Below, one piece after another: positions 1 through 10,289 of a DNA stretch of 64,000 bases. A program made the position numbers and the translations under genes. Within the stretch, counting starts at the first letter, position 1. Every line of letters begins with the position of its first letter. The notes under the pieces are model-generated. The model had not been told where the DNA came from. It did no database searches and saw only the letters and a program-made list of their open reading frames with translations. Source of the stretch: Diphasiastrum complanatum (lineage: Eukaryota > Streptophyta > Lycopodiopsida > Lycopodiales > Lycopodiaceae); the NCBI GenBank assembly GCA_029204225.1, contig CM055094.1:65120293-65184292 (forward strand), given 5' to 3'.

Positions 1-1640
1 TGAAATATGTGATATTTCTTGCAAACAAGAACTATTTCGGATATTCCCAAGATTCCACTCATAATTGCCATGCCTTTGCATGTTCAAAAACATGAGCTCA
101 CAAGACAATATGTAGAAGCAATTGGATCAAAATCATGGAGTTATGAAGTTGTAAACTTTTAGCCAAAGATTGGACTTTCAAATAAAAGGCCTAATCTGAT
201 TTTCAAGAATAGACACTTAGTAAACTAATCTAAAAAGAGCAACTCTTTAGACATTCTCTAGTTTCATGCTAAACATACTCAAATATGAGTATACTTTACA
301 TGACACTTTCATTTTTAAGCAAACATACCATGAAAATTTGAGTCGACATTCTATATCTTAAATTGCATGTTAATGAAAACTCTACTTGAGATTGATCTCA
401 AGGATCAATTATTTTTTTAAAGAACTTCAGGCATTGTAGTTGATATATGTTTTTTGGTTTCCAAAAAAAATCAGATGCAGTGCTATCCCAAGGATAGAAA
501 CCAAGGATCAATCCCCAAATTCTTAAGGTTTGATCCAAACCTTTTTTATTTTCAACTACAAATTACCTAATGTACAACATTGCACATGCTCATTTGTTAC
601 TTCTATCCAAAATTTTACTTCTTTCATACATTTATCAAGACTATAATGAGATTTATCTATGTCAAACCAAAGAAATAGTATTACAAAGAAATTGCATGGT
701 GCTTTTTGGACTTTTATTCATGAAGTAACTAATGACAATGTGTACTCCTAATCTCATAGCAATTTAAATCATAGAGTGAAATGTATGAGCTTTATGAAAA
801 GACCTATATTTGATTGGAAAAAAATTTCTATAGTGTCAAATTTAACCAATCTATTTTAAAATTCTTATAATGCATGCATTGAAGAACTAATCAAAAGATA
901 TACACCATAAAAACACTCAAAAAGGTTGTTTTTTTATGATTTCTTAGGTCGTTTTCTTCTATTAAATTATGATTGCCAAAATAATAAGACTCGTAAGTGC
1001 TTATGGTTGATGAATCATAGATTGGTACAAGATTTTTATTAGAGAATTGTGTAGAAATGTAATGATTCATATGAAATGATGAGTGATTCTTGATTCTTGA
1101 TTGAGACAAGAAATTAGATCGGTGCATAAAATTTAATTCTCTTTGCTCCAACAGATATATTGAGAACTTTTGTATCTCACAAGCATTATCATTGAGAAGA
1201 TTGTCTCTTCTTGAAGATGGCTTGCTATATCTTGGTGGACGACATTCTGCTACAGATTGTAGTCTATAAGTGCTTGTGTGCAATTTTTGACCTGGATCTC
1301 TTGTTGTTAAGGAGATAGTCAAATCTATTAAGATTCAAATAGTTGCTGATTTCTTGCATGAGATGCTAGAAATGGGGCAATTAATTCATGAGAGTATCTA
1401 AAATACCCGAGATTGAGTAAGGATTATATCTTGACGGATTTCCTAGAGATTTTAGATGGTTGAACCGTAATTCATTAGAATGTTTGGATATTCAAAAGTA
1501 TTCATACTAACAAGCATTGTAAATTGTCTATGGGAAATTGTGGAAAGAATTGAACTATATTTAAAATGAAAAAGTCAAAACGAGGCTAATGATTCTTTGG
1601 TAAAATTTAAAAGCTCAAGGAATGGTTTCCTTGATTTTTT
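1..1640. other. No recognisable gene; AT-rich flank
   Basis: Nothing here matches a family I recognise. The longest open stretch, a 143-codon frame on the - strand at 891-1322, has no known motif and no support from splice sites or neighbours. I looked here specifically for the missing SPX exons of the downstream PHO1 gene and did not find them. Confidence 0.5.
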
Positions 1641-2040
1641 TCTTTCATGTTCTAAGACGAAACTTGTTTAAGGGAAAAAGAATGTTCTGTCCATGTCCAA
1701 TCCAGAGGATCTAGAGTAATTTTTGAAATGGTCGATCGCCTCTCGAACTACTAATTACACCTCAAATAAATTCCAATTCAAGGCCAGTTTCATAATTAAT
1801 ATCCTCAATAAACTCAAGGCCAATTTCATAATTCATAAAATCCAGTTCAAGGCTAGCTTCAAAAAAATTGTACATAGTCTAGTAAGTATGGCCACTTTAC
1901 ATTTTAGAGTCAAGAAAAGCAGTGTTGTCAAAAAAAATCTGGTAAGAAACAAAGTGGTTAGTTTGTTGAAAGCACAAACAAGAGTAAAGGGGGCATTATT
2001 GCGTTTTCAATTGCATTGGGAGATTTGATAGTAAGGGAGG
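1641..2040 (+). mobile_element. Ty3-gypsy 3' end: pol tail, polypurine tract and start of LTR (remnant)
   Basis: A pol-tail-like stretch ending in AGACGAAACTTGTTTAAGGG leads into a purine run (1670-1682) and then TGTTCTGTCCATG from 1683, which would be the LTR start. The same order and similar words recur at 61430-61485 (GAGGACAAAACTTG, purine run, TGTCATGCCCATG). Two related copies make the reading more credible than either alone. The 3' LTR boundary is not seen. Confidence 0.45.
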
Positions 2041-2079
2041 CCAATACATAGCTTTCACAATACAACACCACTTGCTTAT

Positions 2080-2894
2080 CCAATTTTTTGAACAATCAAA
2101 TGGCCAAAAAGTGCGCTCAAGAAAAAACTATTCTCAAATTAAATCGATAGGGTATCAATAATGATGCATGATTGTGAGAAAATCTCTATATAACATGCTT
2201 TGCAAGCCAGCCCAAAACTTGATTTTTGTTTGAGCTATTGCCAACCACAAAGTGAAATTGGATTCAATGAGTCTATGTTTGATGGGGGATGTGGCTAATA
2301 AATTGTTCAAACACCTAAGACGCAATCACATGAAGAGCCTATCAAAGAAAAATGGCCAAGGGCAATGGAAGTTGAATTGAAAACTAAAACCCAAACATAA
2401 AAATGGAAATTAATAGAATTGCCTCAAGGCCTATTGGTTGCAAATGGGTCTATCGAACTAAGATTACTGCAAATTTTATTGTCAACAAATTAAGAGATTA
2501 GACCAACGAGAGGGGTTGGACTACAAGGAAACCTTTGCTCTTGTGGCTAAGATGCCTACAACTAGGATCATACTTGCATGGCTTGCAAACTTTAGTTGGG
2601 ACCTATGACAAATGGGTGTTAATAAGTGTATTTCTAAAAGAAATATATATAGAACAATCACAAAGCTTTGAAGATAAGAGTAAAGAGCGTCTAGTGTGGA
2701 AACTTAAGAAAGCGTTGTATAAATTGAAACAAGCACCAAGGCCATGGTATAGTAAAATCGATGAGCATGTCAAGCTAAAGACATCAAACCATGGCTAGCT
2801 TTTACATTAACCAACAGTAGCAACATATCTAAGTGGTTGTATTGCATGTAAATAATGTTCTTACAAGTACCAATAGGGGTTTAATAGCTCATCT
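2080..2894 (+). pseudogene. Ty1-copia pol remnant: integrase tail and reverse transcriptase (5' part)
   Basis: Translated in shifting frames, this gives an integrase-like stretch (an NGQKVRSRKNYS word near 2100, where copia has NGVAERKNR), then RT landmarks: KWKLIELPQG near 2400, CKWVYRTKITA near 2445, LDYKETFALVAKMPTTRII near 2515 and VVLHVNNVLTSTN near 2835, which corresponds to the YVDD catalytic box. The DD pair of that box is replaced by NN. Several frameshifts and stops break the frame, so no protein can be made. The reading resumes at 6154 after about 3.3 kb of foreign DNA. Confidence 0.8.
2860..2894 (+). repeat. 35-bp direct repeat, left copy
   Basis: Matches 6154-6188 at 32 of 35 bases. 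The two copies bracket the inserted block that contains the - strand copia remnant and its LTR. It codes for the same RT residues (LTSTN..GLIAHL) as the right copy. Confidence 0.85.
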
Positions 2895-3074
2895 CAGAGG
2901 CACCCCTATTAGTTGTTACCTTTACTGTTACTTTTATTGTTGCCAATTGTTACGGGGCACTCTTCTATTCCTAATAGAGTGTAAAAATTTTCAAATTTAC
3001 ATCTACCTAATGACTAAGTAAAAATACATGTCACTTGATCTTTAGATTTACAAAAAACAAGATCAATGGCTCCA

Positions 3075-3660
3075 TCAAGAATTTTCTCTCAAACAAAGTA
3101 ATAATGTATTTCGATGTGCTTGGTTCGAGCATGTAAAACTAGATTTTTGGCAAGGTGAATGCAACTTTGATTGTCGCAGATATAGTAGTCGCATCCACCT
3201 GTGTTGACCTAAATCAACAAGCAATCTTCGTAGCCATACCGCTTTATGTGTAGCATTGTTGAGTGCACAATATTCAGCTTCCGTCGAAGATAAACTGTAG
3301 GTTGCTTTTTGTTGTTCCATGAAACTGCAGTTGTACCATAATGTATGACCACTGGTAGATCTTCTATCATCAATATTACATGCCCAATCAGCATCTTACC
3401 AACATTAGCGCTTCAGGTTGATCATACTTCAAACCAAAATTCAATGTTCCTCGAATGTACCTGAGAATACGTTTAGCAAACTTCCAGTGTACTTGTTGAC
3501 TAGATCTTGCATAAATTGACTTACAACACTAACAACATAAGAAATATCAAGTCGAATGTGTGTCAAGTAAATCAAACTACCCACCAGCTGCCAGTGTACA
3601 GATAAGCATCCCAAAATATAGCCTTCACAAATTTTTCTTTCAAAAGAAATATCAGGCAAT
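3075..3660 (-). pseudogene. Ty1-copia RT end and RNase H remnant
   Basis: On the - strand, LVGSLIYLTHIRLDISYVVS (near 3590-3530) is the RT C-terminal landmark (LVGKLIYLT..RPDI), and YSLSSTEAEYCALNNATHKA (near 3300-3240) is the copia RNase H signature with its SSTEAEY core. The reading needs several frames. Immediately upstream on this strand the GAG-pre-integrase block ends in CEGY. Most of integrase and RT is therefore missing between them. Confidence 0.85.
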
Positions 3661-4140
3661 CCAATAACGAGATTACCTCTTTTGAGAATCTGTAAACTTT
3701 GAGCGTTAATATGAACAAATCGTTGATGCCAAAGATCACTTCAACTATCAACAATGCTTACCGTGGCTTGATCAAAAGATCTTGCATTCAATTTATAAAG
3801 TCGATTTCCGTTGACTCTAGCTCCTATAGCAATCACTTTGTAGTGATTCTTGATGTCCTTGACGAGACATTGTTGCTATCAAACTCAACCTTGAGTTGTT
3901 GATCAGCCATCGTCCCAACCGATAGTAGATTGTTAGTTAAGTCAGGTACATATTGCACATTTCTTATCCGCTTTATCATCCCGCTAGCTTCACTGGTACC
4001 ACTCCAAATCCTTTAACAGGTAACAACTAGCTATCAGCTAGTCCAATTTCATCACCATTGTGGATTTTCTTGAATTTCGAAAACCACTCATTCCTTGAAA
4101 TCATGTGATTGGACGCTCCACTGTCGATGTACTAGGTATG
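3661..4140 (-). pseudogene. Ty1-copia protease and GAG-pre-integrase remnant
   Basis: The - strand reading contains YIDSGASNHMISRNEWFSKF near 4125-4070. This is the copia aspartic protease D-S/T-G box in its usual GASNHM setting. After about 120 residues comes WHQRFVHINAQSLQILKRG near 3735-3670, the GAG-pre-integrase zinc-finger region, where WHQRFGH is usual. Stops interrupt the frame. Confidence 0.75.
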
Positions 4141-4150
4141 CTTGGCTTCA

Positions 4151-4535
4151 TCACTTGTCATTGGTGTCGTAATAAATAAGTTCATCCATTCGTAATGTGT
4201 GCAACTTCGTCTTCAGAAATAGCACTCGAGATGTGTTTGTGGTTTCAGACAATGCCTTCAATGTATCCCAAGTCTCTTTTGGTCCTTCTGAATCCGAAAT
4301 GTAGGGAATAATCGCATCTCTAACTGATAAGTTGATGACATTCTGTGCTTTCCGTTTTCTCTTGTCAAAGGTCCACTGATCTTCTTCAATTACTGGCCTT
4401 GTCTCTTCACCTGTCATGATCTCCCATAGCTCCTTTTCCATCAAACATTCGTCAATTTAAAATTTCGAACTGCATAGTTGTCGACTCCTTCCAATTTGTT
4501 TCACTCATTGAGGACACTTTCACTTAGAGTTGCCA
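4151..4535 (-). pseudogene. Ty1-copia gag remnant (UBN2/retrotran_gag type)
   Basis: A start at 4535 opens MATLSESVLNE, followed by a stop and a shift into MEKELWEIMTGEE, TFDKRKRKAQNVINLSVRD and ETWDTLKALSETTNTSRVLF. This is the copia gag layout (L-x-L-x-K down to W..L...Y/E....sRv..L). It is clearly the same family as the + strand gag at 44985-45350 (shared DKR, DAIIPYI, WDTL and VLFLK positions). About 130 residues remain. Confidence 0.8.
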
Positions 4536-5942
4536 TTACTGCACTTAGATGAGTCCAGATCGCAAAAATGAATGCAAAAATGAAAAATTTGCTGCAAAAT
4601 TGACAAATGACGACTCTGACTACTTTTCAATGCAAGCTATGAATAGAAAGTTATGCCAATTTGAAGTATTTGGCCTCAAAATGGCTTAAAATTGTCCTTA
4701 AGCCTGAAAAAATGGCAATTATGACAAAACTGCCTTTTTTGAAAAAAAATTTCGTCCCACACATATCTTTGATTTTGAAGATTTTTATATCAGCGCATAG
4801 GCAATTGCACAAGGATAGCTCTCGTCTCGTCAAATCTGCAAAATAGTTGTGTTCTCCATGCTCAATTAGCACTCTGTTTTCTGCTTTTCTGCCAAAAACA
4901 CTAATGGATAGGGCCCTAAAGTGAAAGGGACGGTCCTCAGCTTAAGGTCACAAGAGTTCGAACCCTTCAAGATGAAATTTTTTTATGAAACAATATTTTT
5001 TCTGCCCTTCAGTCCTTTGGTAACCAAACTTCAAACACTTGAAATTTCTAAAAAATTAAATTTAAGGGCCCAACAATTGTCGGCCGTTGATCTGGATCCA
5101 CGACCAGGAGATATCCACTGTTGATCTCAACAAGATTGTCATCGGACAATTTGTAGCATTTCCGTGCGCCAAAAAAGATTCTTGGAGACACTACACACCT
5201 TTTTAAGCAAACAACCCAATCGCGTTGGCCCACGAACCTGCCCGCGACGTGAGAGAGAGAGAGAAAAAAAGAGAGATATGAGGCTATGGCAATCTGAAAA
5301 TCTTGCCTCCAATGGTACACCCTACACATTTTTCCAGCAGGCTGTTGTTTTTGACTAATTAGCCTTCTTTCAAGCTTTTCTCACAACTTGCTCAATATTT
5401 CTTCAAGGTGATTGTTGCTCCTAGGTTGCCCTAATTCCATTGCTCCATTCAAGCTTCAGATGATGCATTTTGGTCAAGAAGTGACTAATTTTGAAGCTAC
5501 CTTTGTTATGTCTTTTCTCTCTCTACAGAAAACAATATTTATTGACTGTTTTCTCACTTTTGTTCCATCATTGCATCTTTCTGAAGCTACCAATAGTCAT
5601 GTGGGTTCTGAAAACCCTGGTCTAGCACTTCACAGCACTCAAATCCAATGAGAAACGATAATTTTGACCTCCAACAGTTTGAGATTTCCCAAAAAGTGAC
5701 AAAAAAAATACAAAACTTCACTATTTTGCTACCACTGAACGAATTTCGGATCTGTTCGATGCTCCCTGACTTTTCTGATGCCTCCGGAATTGTATCTTCG
5801 TTTCCCACTAATGATTTTGGCAAAAGCAGATTTCTTTAAGCTTTTGCCTCTTCAAGCTTTCACCTCCTATGAAAGATTTTCTCACTTCATTGCGAAGCCA
5901 GTGAAAAGGTGTATTCACTGATCAAGTACACAGGATTATAGG
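4536..5942 (-). mobile_element. Leader region of the - strand copia remnant
   Basis: This is the 1.4 kb between the primer binding site and the gag start. It contains no gag-like frame. It holds a B-box-like GAGTTCGAACCC at 4949-4960 and a short GA-rich run near 5250-5275. The length is long for a copia leader, so other fragments may have been inserted. Confidence 0.45.
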
Positions 5943-5954
5943 GCTCTGATACCA
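5943..5954 (-). other. Primer binding site, tRNA-iMet type
   Basis: The - strand reads TGGTATCAGAGC, the exact complement of the plant initiator tRNA-Met 3' end used by copia elements. It lies directly inside the LTR end at 5955, in the orientation that agrees with the - strand gag and pol remnants. Confidence 0.9.
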
Positions 5955-6153
5955 TGTCAATAATCAGATAAGCAATAGCATACATTCATCATACACAATC
6001 ACTAACATTAACTGAATGTCATGTATACAATAAACCTTAATAGAGAGAAAAACCTAGGACTTGACTAATAGACTAGCCTACAGCTAATGACAGCTGACAA
6101 CAGTAAAAGTACCTCGTAAACAATAACAATGAAATTTACCATGATTTCTAACA
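5955..6153 (-). mobile_element. Copia 5' LTR (199 bp)
   Basis: On the - strand it starts TGTTAGAAATCATGG and ends TTATTGACA directly before the primer binding site, so it has the TG...CA ends expected of an LTR. No matching 3' LTR was found at the other end of the element near 2895-3060. A second copy to confirm the boundaries is therefore lacking. Confidence 0.7.
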
Positions 6154-6450
6154 CTTACAGGTACCAACACGGGTTTAATAGCTCATCTAAAGAAAGATTT
6201 ATGTAAAGAGTTTGAAATAGTGATCTTGGGTTCTTAGTTATTACACTAGTCTTTAGGCATTGAAATTAGGAAGGACAATTAAATATTGCAAAATATGCCC
6301 AAGACATGCTAAGATAAATTTAATATGCGAGATTTTGAACCAATTTCTATTCTTATTGAAACTGCTAATAATTCAGTAAAAGAAGACGAGTCACTTAAAA
6401 AGAATAATAATCTAACCTACAGCCCATTGAAAAAAAAAAGTCAGCATTTT
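6154..6450 (+). pseudogene. Ty1-copia reverse transcriptase remnant (continuation of 2080-2894)
   Basis: It begins with the second copy of the 35-bp repeat and continues the RT reading: GLIAHLKKDLCKEFEIVILG, then LGIEIRKD, then FNMRDFEPISI and a lysine/asparagine-rich stretch. In copia RT this order follows the YVDD box directly, so this is the piece that was separated from 2894 by the insertion. Confidence 0.75.
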
Positions 6451-8122
6451 GCCAAAAACTAACACAAATCAAAATTAGTGCACATAACCTAAAGTGTTAA
6501 GAATGTGCCCTACTACCAAGTTGTGAACAAAATCAAGCATAGCACATCATATAAACAAAACTGAACAACAAACTAATGATCTTCTAACGATCCTCTACAA
6601 AGATCACGATAAAACCTAGAATAAGGAATATGATGGTGGGCAGCCCTCCCAACAAATGAACTAGTGTATAAGTCCTCCAAAGAAATGGAGACCCCGGATA
6701 CTGTCTGTGACAGTTTTACAGTCTATTTACACGTCCACAACTTGAACAAGCCTGTTTTTCAAAACATTTAAATAATAATTTTCTTTCATCTACTCATTTC
6801 ACAAGAGAATGTCAAAATTACAACAGTTAATAACTAAAAAACTGCAACACAGAGCTAACAAAAAAATTGATGAGCAAAATTAGCAATGCCTTGAAATGTA
6901 TTGCGGCACATGAGTATAATTTCAACAATACTTACCACTCAACTACCTTTTGCTCATATATGACTACGTTTACAAATGTTGCAGACTGTCTGCTAGTCCT
7001 AAAGCAAAATTAAACATAAAATGTAAAAAAATCCAGACAGTATAGACTCTGAAACTGCCATTTCCCTCTTCTTTGATTGGCACCCACTCTCAAGCCAGAT
7101 CGTCCTAATTTTCTTCGGGCCTTCAATCAAAGTTGGCACAAAGTCTAGCAGGATAGACTCTGAAACTGCCATTTCCCTCTTCTTTGACTTGGCACCCACT
7201 CTCAAGCCAGAGAAGTAAAGACACCTCTATGTCAGTCCATTTGTATTCTCCATCAATCTCTTTCACATGCACCAACAAACAAGATAGCAAGAAGAGAACA
7301 TACATCTCTCCTGGTGCCACTTTACTACATCTTTTTCATGCCCCTCAGACTCCTTCCCTTCTCTAGTTCAATCCTTTGGTTTCACGTACCTAGACTAGTA
7401 GTAGAAGCATTAAGATGAGTGAAACAATGACTAATCTTCTTTTACCTACTCATTTCACTCAAGTGATGCGAAAATTACAATAGTTAACAGCTTATTGACC
7501 ATATGCTAAAAGCTTAAGCACGGACTTAACGACAGCAATCTGCTTCACCAAGGATGGAATACAAGCTGATGTTTCCTGCTGTACTTTAACTTAACACCTT
7601 AACTTATCGAGTTTTGCACATTCTCAAAAGCCACCATTCAGCATAGTATATCCCAGCTACTTTTAACAATTTCATCAAGCACCATCAATTACATGCAGAA
7701 GAAATGCCGGAAATCTTGTTGCTTGATCCTTTTCCTTTTCCCTGACAAAAGCTTGTGGGAAGTTTGCATTTGTAAGAATGACATTATAACACATCCACTC
7801 AAATCTCACTACATTCTGTTATACAATACACGCACATAATGTACATGAGAGTACATCCACCCTTCTAGACTTATCGCTCATCTGGATCTCAAATCCTATA
7901 GCATGCAGACTTCTTGACAACCTTACTCTTTCCATAGTTTTATGTTTTCCTCTGTCTGAAATATGAGAAGGGTACTCAAAGGACAAACCCCCACAGAGCA
8001 CATAGCATGAATGGTTGAATTGCATTTGATCTCTTTGATCATGCATTTTATACTGAGTCATTCCATCTCCACTGATTGTAAGTGCCTTCGGTATAATGTC
8101 AATATTTGTGTTTATCTTGAAG
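6451..8122. other. No gene recognised; contains a 58-bp direct duplication
   Basis: No coding sequence was found. The PHO1 exon expected here (the one ending in a KILKKFDK-like motif) could not be located. The only structure I see is the duplicated block at 7042-7099 and 7154-7211. Confidence 0.5.
7042..7211 (+). repeat. Two 58-bp direct repeats about 54 bp apart
   Basis: The block running from ATAGACTCTGAAACTGCC to CTCTCAAGCCAGA occurs at 7042-7099 and again at 7154-7211, nearly identical. It lies upstream of the first recognised PHO1 exon and does not read as protein in a way I recognise. Confidence 0.85.
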
Positions 8123-8194
8123 GTCACTGGCAGGAATGCTTCGCTCACATACTTAAGAGTAGTGGAACAGTCCTGCTTCAACAGCTCCGATAAA
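8123..8194 (+). CDS. PHO1-like: PHO1-like exon a (24 residues, linker before the membrane part)
   Basis: It encodes [20 protein letters not shown] followed by SSDK, matching the conserved VTGQNAS.YLK.V..S.FNSSDK stretch that closes the SPX side of PHO1 proteins. The acceptor is TTGAAG and the donor is GTAAGG. It is phase 0 at both ends, so an upstream exon ending in a complete codon is required. Confidence 0.9.
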
Positions 8195-10208
8195 GTAAGG
8201 CAAATCTACTCCCTTAACGCAAGTACTATAGATATTGTCATTGAAACATTTTGAGTTGCAACCAGTATTTTGAAGGTAAAGCGTAGTACCATGCTATTTA
8301 GTGATTCAAAAATTATGGCCTACATTTCATATTCACAAACCCATATGCCAAGAACAGTCATTTAACAAATCCAAGAGACCATCGCTTCATCAGTAAATTA
8401 GTGATGATTGTAACTGTGTACCTTGTGAATATGAAACAGGTTGAACAGCTTATGGACAATGTAGAATCGCTATTTGCCAAACATTTCACCAAAAACAGGA
8501 GAGAAGCCATGGCTTATTTGTGGCCAACACAACAGAAGGCATCTCATCACATTACTTTCTTCCTTGGTATGTCTATCCTTTGATTGTTAAAGTGCTGATC
8601 AGTGCAAGCTGAATAAAAATTAAAACAAACATCTCAATATGCAAATGCCACATGCATGTAATGGAACTCTTCTTTGATGCTTGCTTGCAATTATATAATA
8701 GCTTTGGAAATACTTGATTATTCTAGCTTGCAATTATATAATAGCACTTTGATGTCAAATCATGCTCCTTTGGCAGCTGAGAGCCAGTACCCAAGTAGTT
8801 TTCAGAAAATACAGACACTAAAATCCTTCATTGGAATAAATCCTCTTGCTGCTCAATTGAGCTTGAATAGCAGATTACATCAGAATTTTGTAAAAGAACT
8901 GAGTAGCAGATGATCGATAGTGAATACATTCTGGATCATGCAACAGCAAAGTAGATCCACTTACAAGAGCTCTTGGCCCGAAAACTGTCAAGTAAATAGA
9001 CACAAAAAATGTTCTTGTTTAGATCAGTCCAAATCAATCCTGCAAGAAATATTCATGACTTGGTAAATTAGCAATTTCCAAGTATTACCTACGAATACTG
9101 GCACCCAAAAGCCTACAGCCACTGTCTTTATTATTCATGACATCTCAGCCATCACTGTGCTTCTTAGCTGCACACAGCATTCTGTTAGGTTGCATACTGA
9201 ACATTTGCACTGAAATGCTCCCTGTTTTTCATTTCGTTTAGGATTATAGAGAAAAAGAAATTTTTGGCAGAGGTGCTATTTAAGGAATGTCTGGGAGGTG
9301 AAATGCAGTGCTTAAAAAATGCCTGGCTGCACTGGTTAGGTGTACAAACAGCTCCACTTTGAATCTAGCTCAACATCGATGCCTTCCTGTCCCTCTCCCT
9401 CTGCATGTGTCTATGGCTGAACAGAGCATCTCTCTCAAAAGCAGTTGTATATAAAGCCTGGAAGTCCCTACACCCAAAGCATCTACCCCATGCTCTGTGC
9501 TAGATGAAGATCCATGCCTGTATGGCCCTAATGTTCACGAGAAACCCCTCACGGGGCCCACAGCTGCTGAAGCAGATTGGGAAGGCCCCACCTCCGATGG
9601 TGATGATATTGATGGCCTAGAGGTGCAACCGAATATACTAGAGGTGAATGCAACATCGGCAAGTTTTGTAAAGCACTAAAGGCAATAGAAGCCTTCAGAG
9701 GTTCCACTCCTCCTTAATGATCACCGTGCATAAGGCAATGCCCTGTGTCCTACCATTCAACAAATACAACCTGAACCTTGTGAAGGTATTCAAGTAAGTG
9801 CTGCTGCAATAGAGGCACCACCATCTCCATGCTCCCAATACACAAAAGGGCACATAATCCTCATTCAGCAACTCTACCTCCTCCCACATACCCTGCCCAG
9901 ATTGGCATGGCAAAAGAGTGCAGTGATGAGGTATAGCAGAAACCCCGTGAAACACCCCAAGTGCACAAAGAAGCAAGCACCTTCATAAACCTGTTGAAAA
10001 CTCTATTGGCTCTTATGTTGTGGATCTTGGTGAAAATGGATGCATGTAGCCTCCAGAAATGCAAAGAAAAAATCAGCCTTAAACTTGTCCCAGCCATTTA
10101 TTCATTGTTTTATCTCTCCACAATCACCAAGATGCAAATCTTATGTTGGCAGATTGCTATATGCATGTTGCTAACTTCACTTAGAGCCCTCACTCACAAA
10201 AACAAAAG

Positions 10209-10289
<81 letters not shown>

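Noticed and set aside
891-1322. 143-codon - strand frame
   Set aside because: No recognisable domain, and no splice or neighbourhood support.
4921-4965. tRNA-like sequence with GAGTTCGAACCC
   Set aside because: Only a B-box-like word is present. No cloverleaf or acceptor stem can be drawn.
7123-7366. Short frames over the duplicated block on both strands
   Set aside because: Their apparent repeats reflect the 58-bp DNA duplication. No known protein motif.
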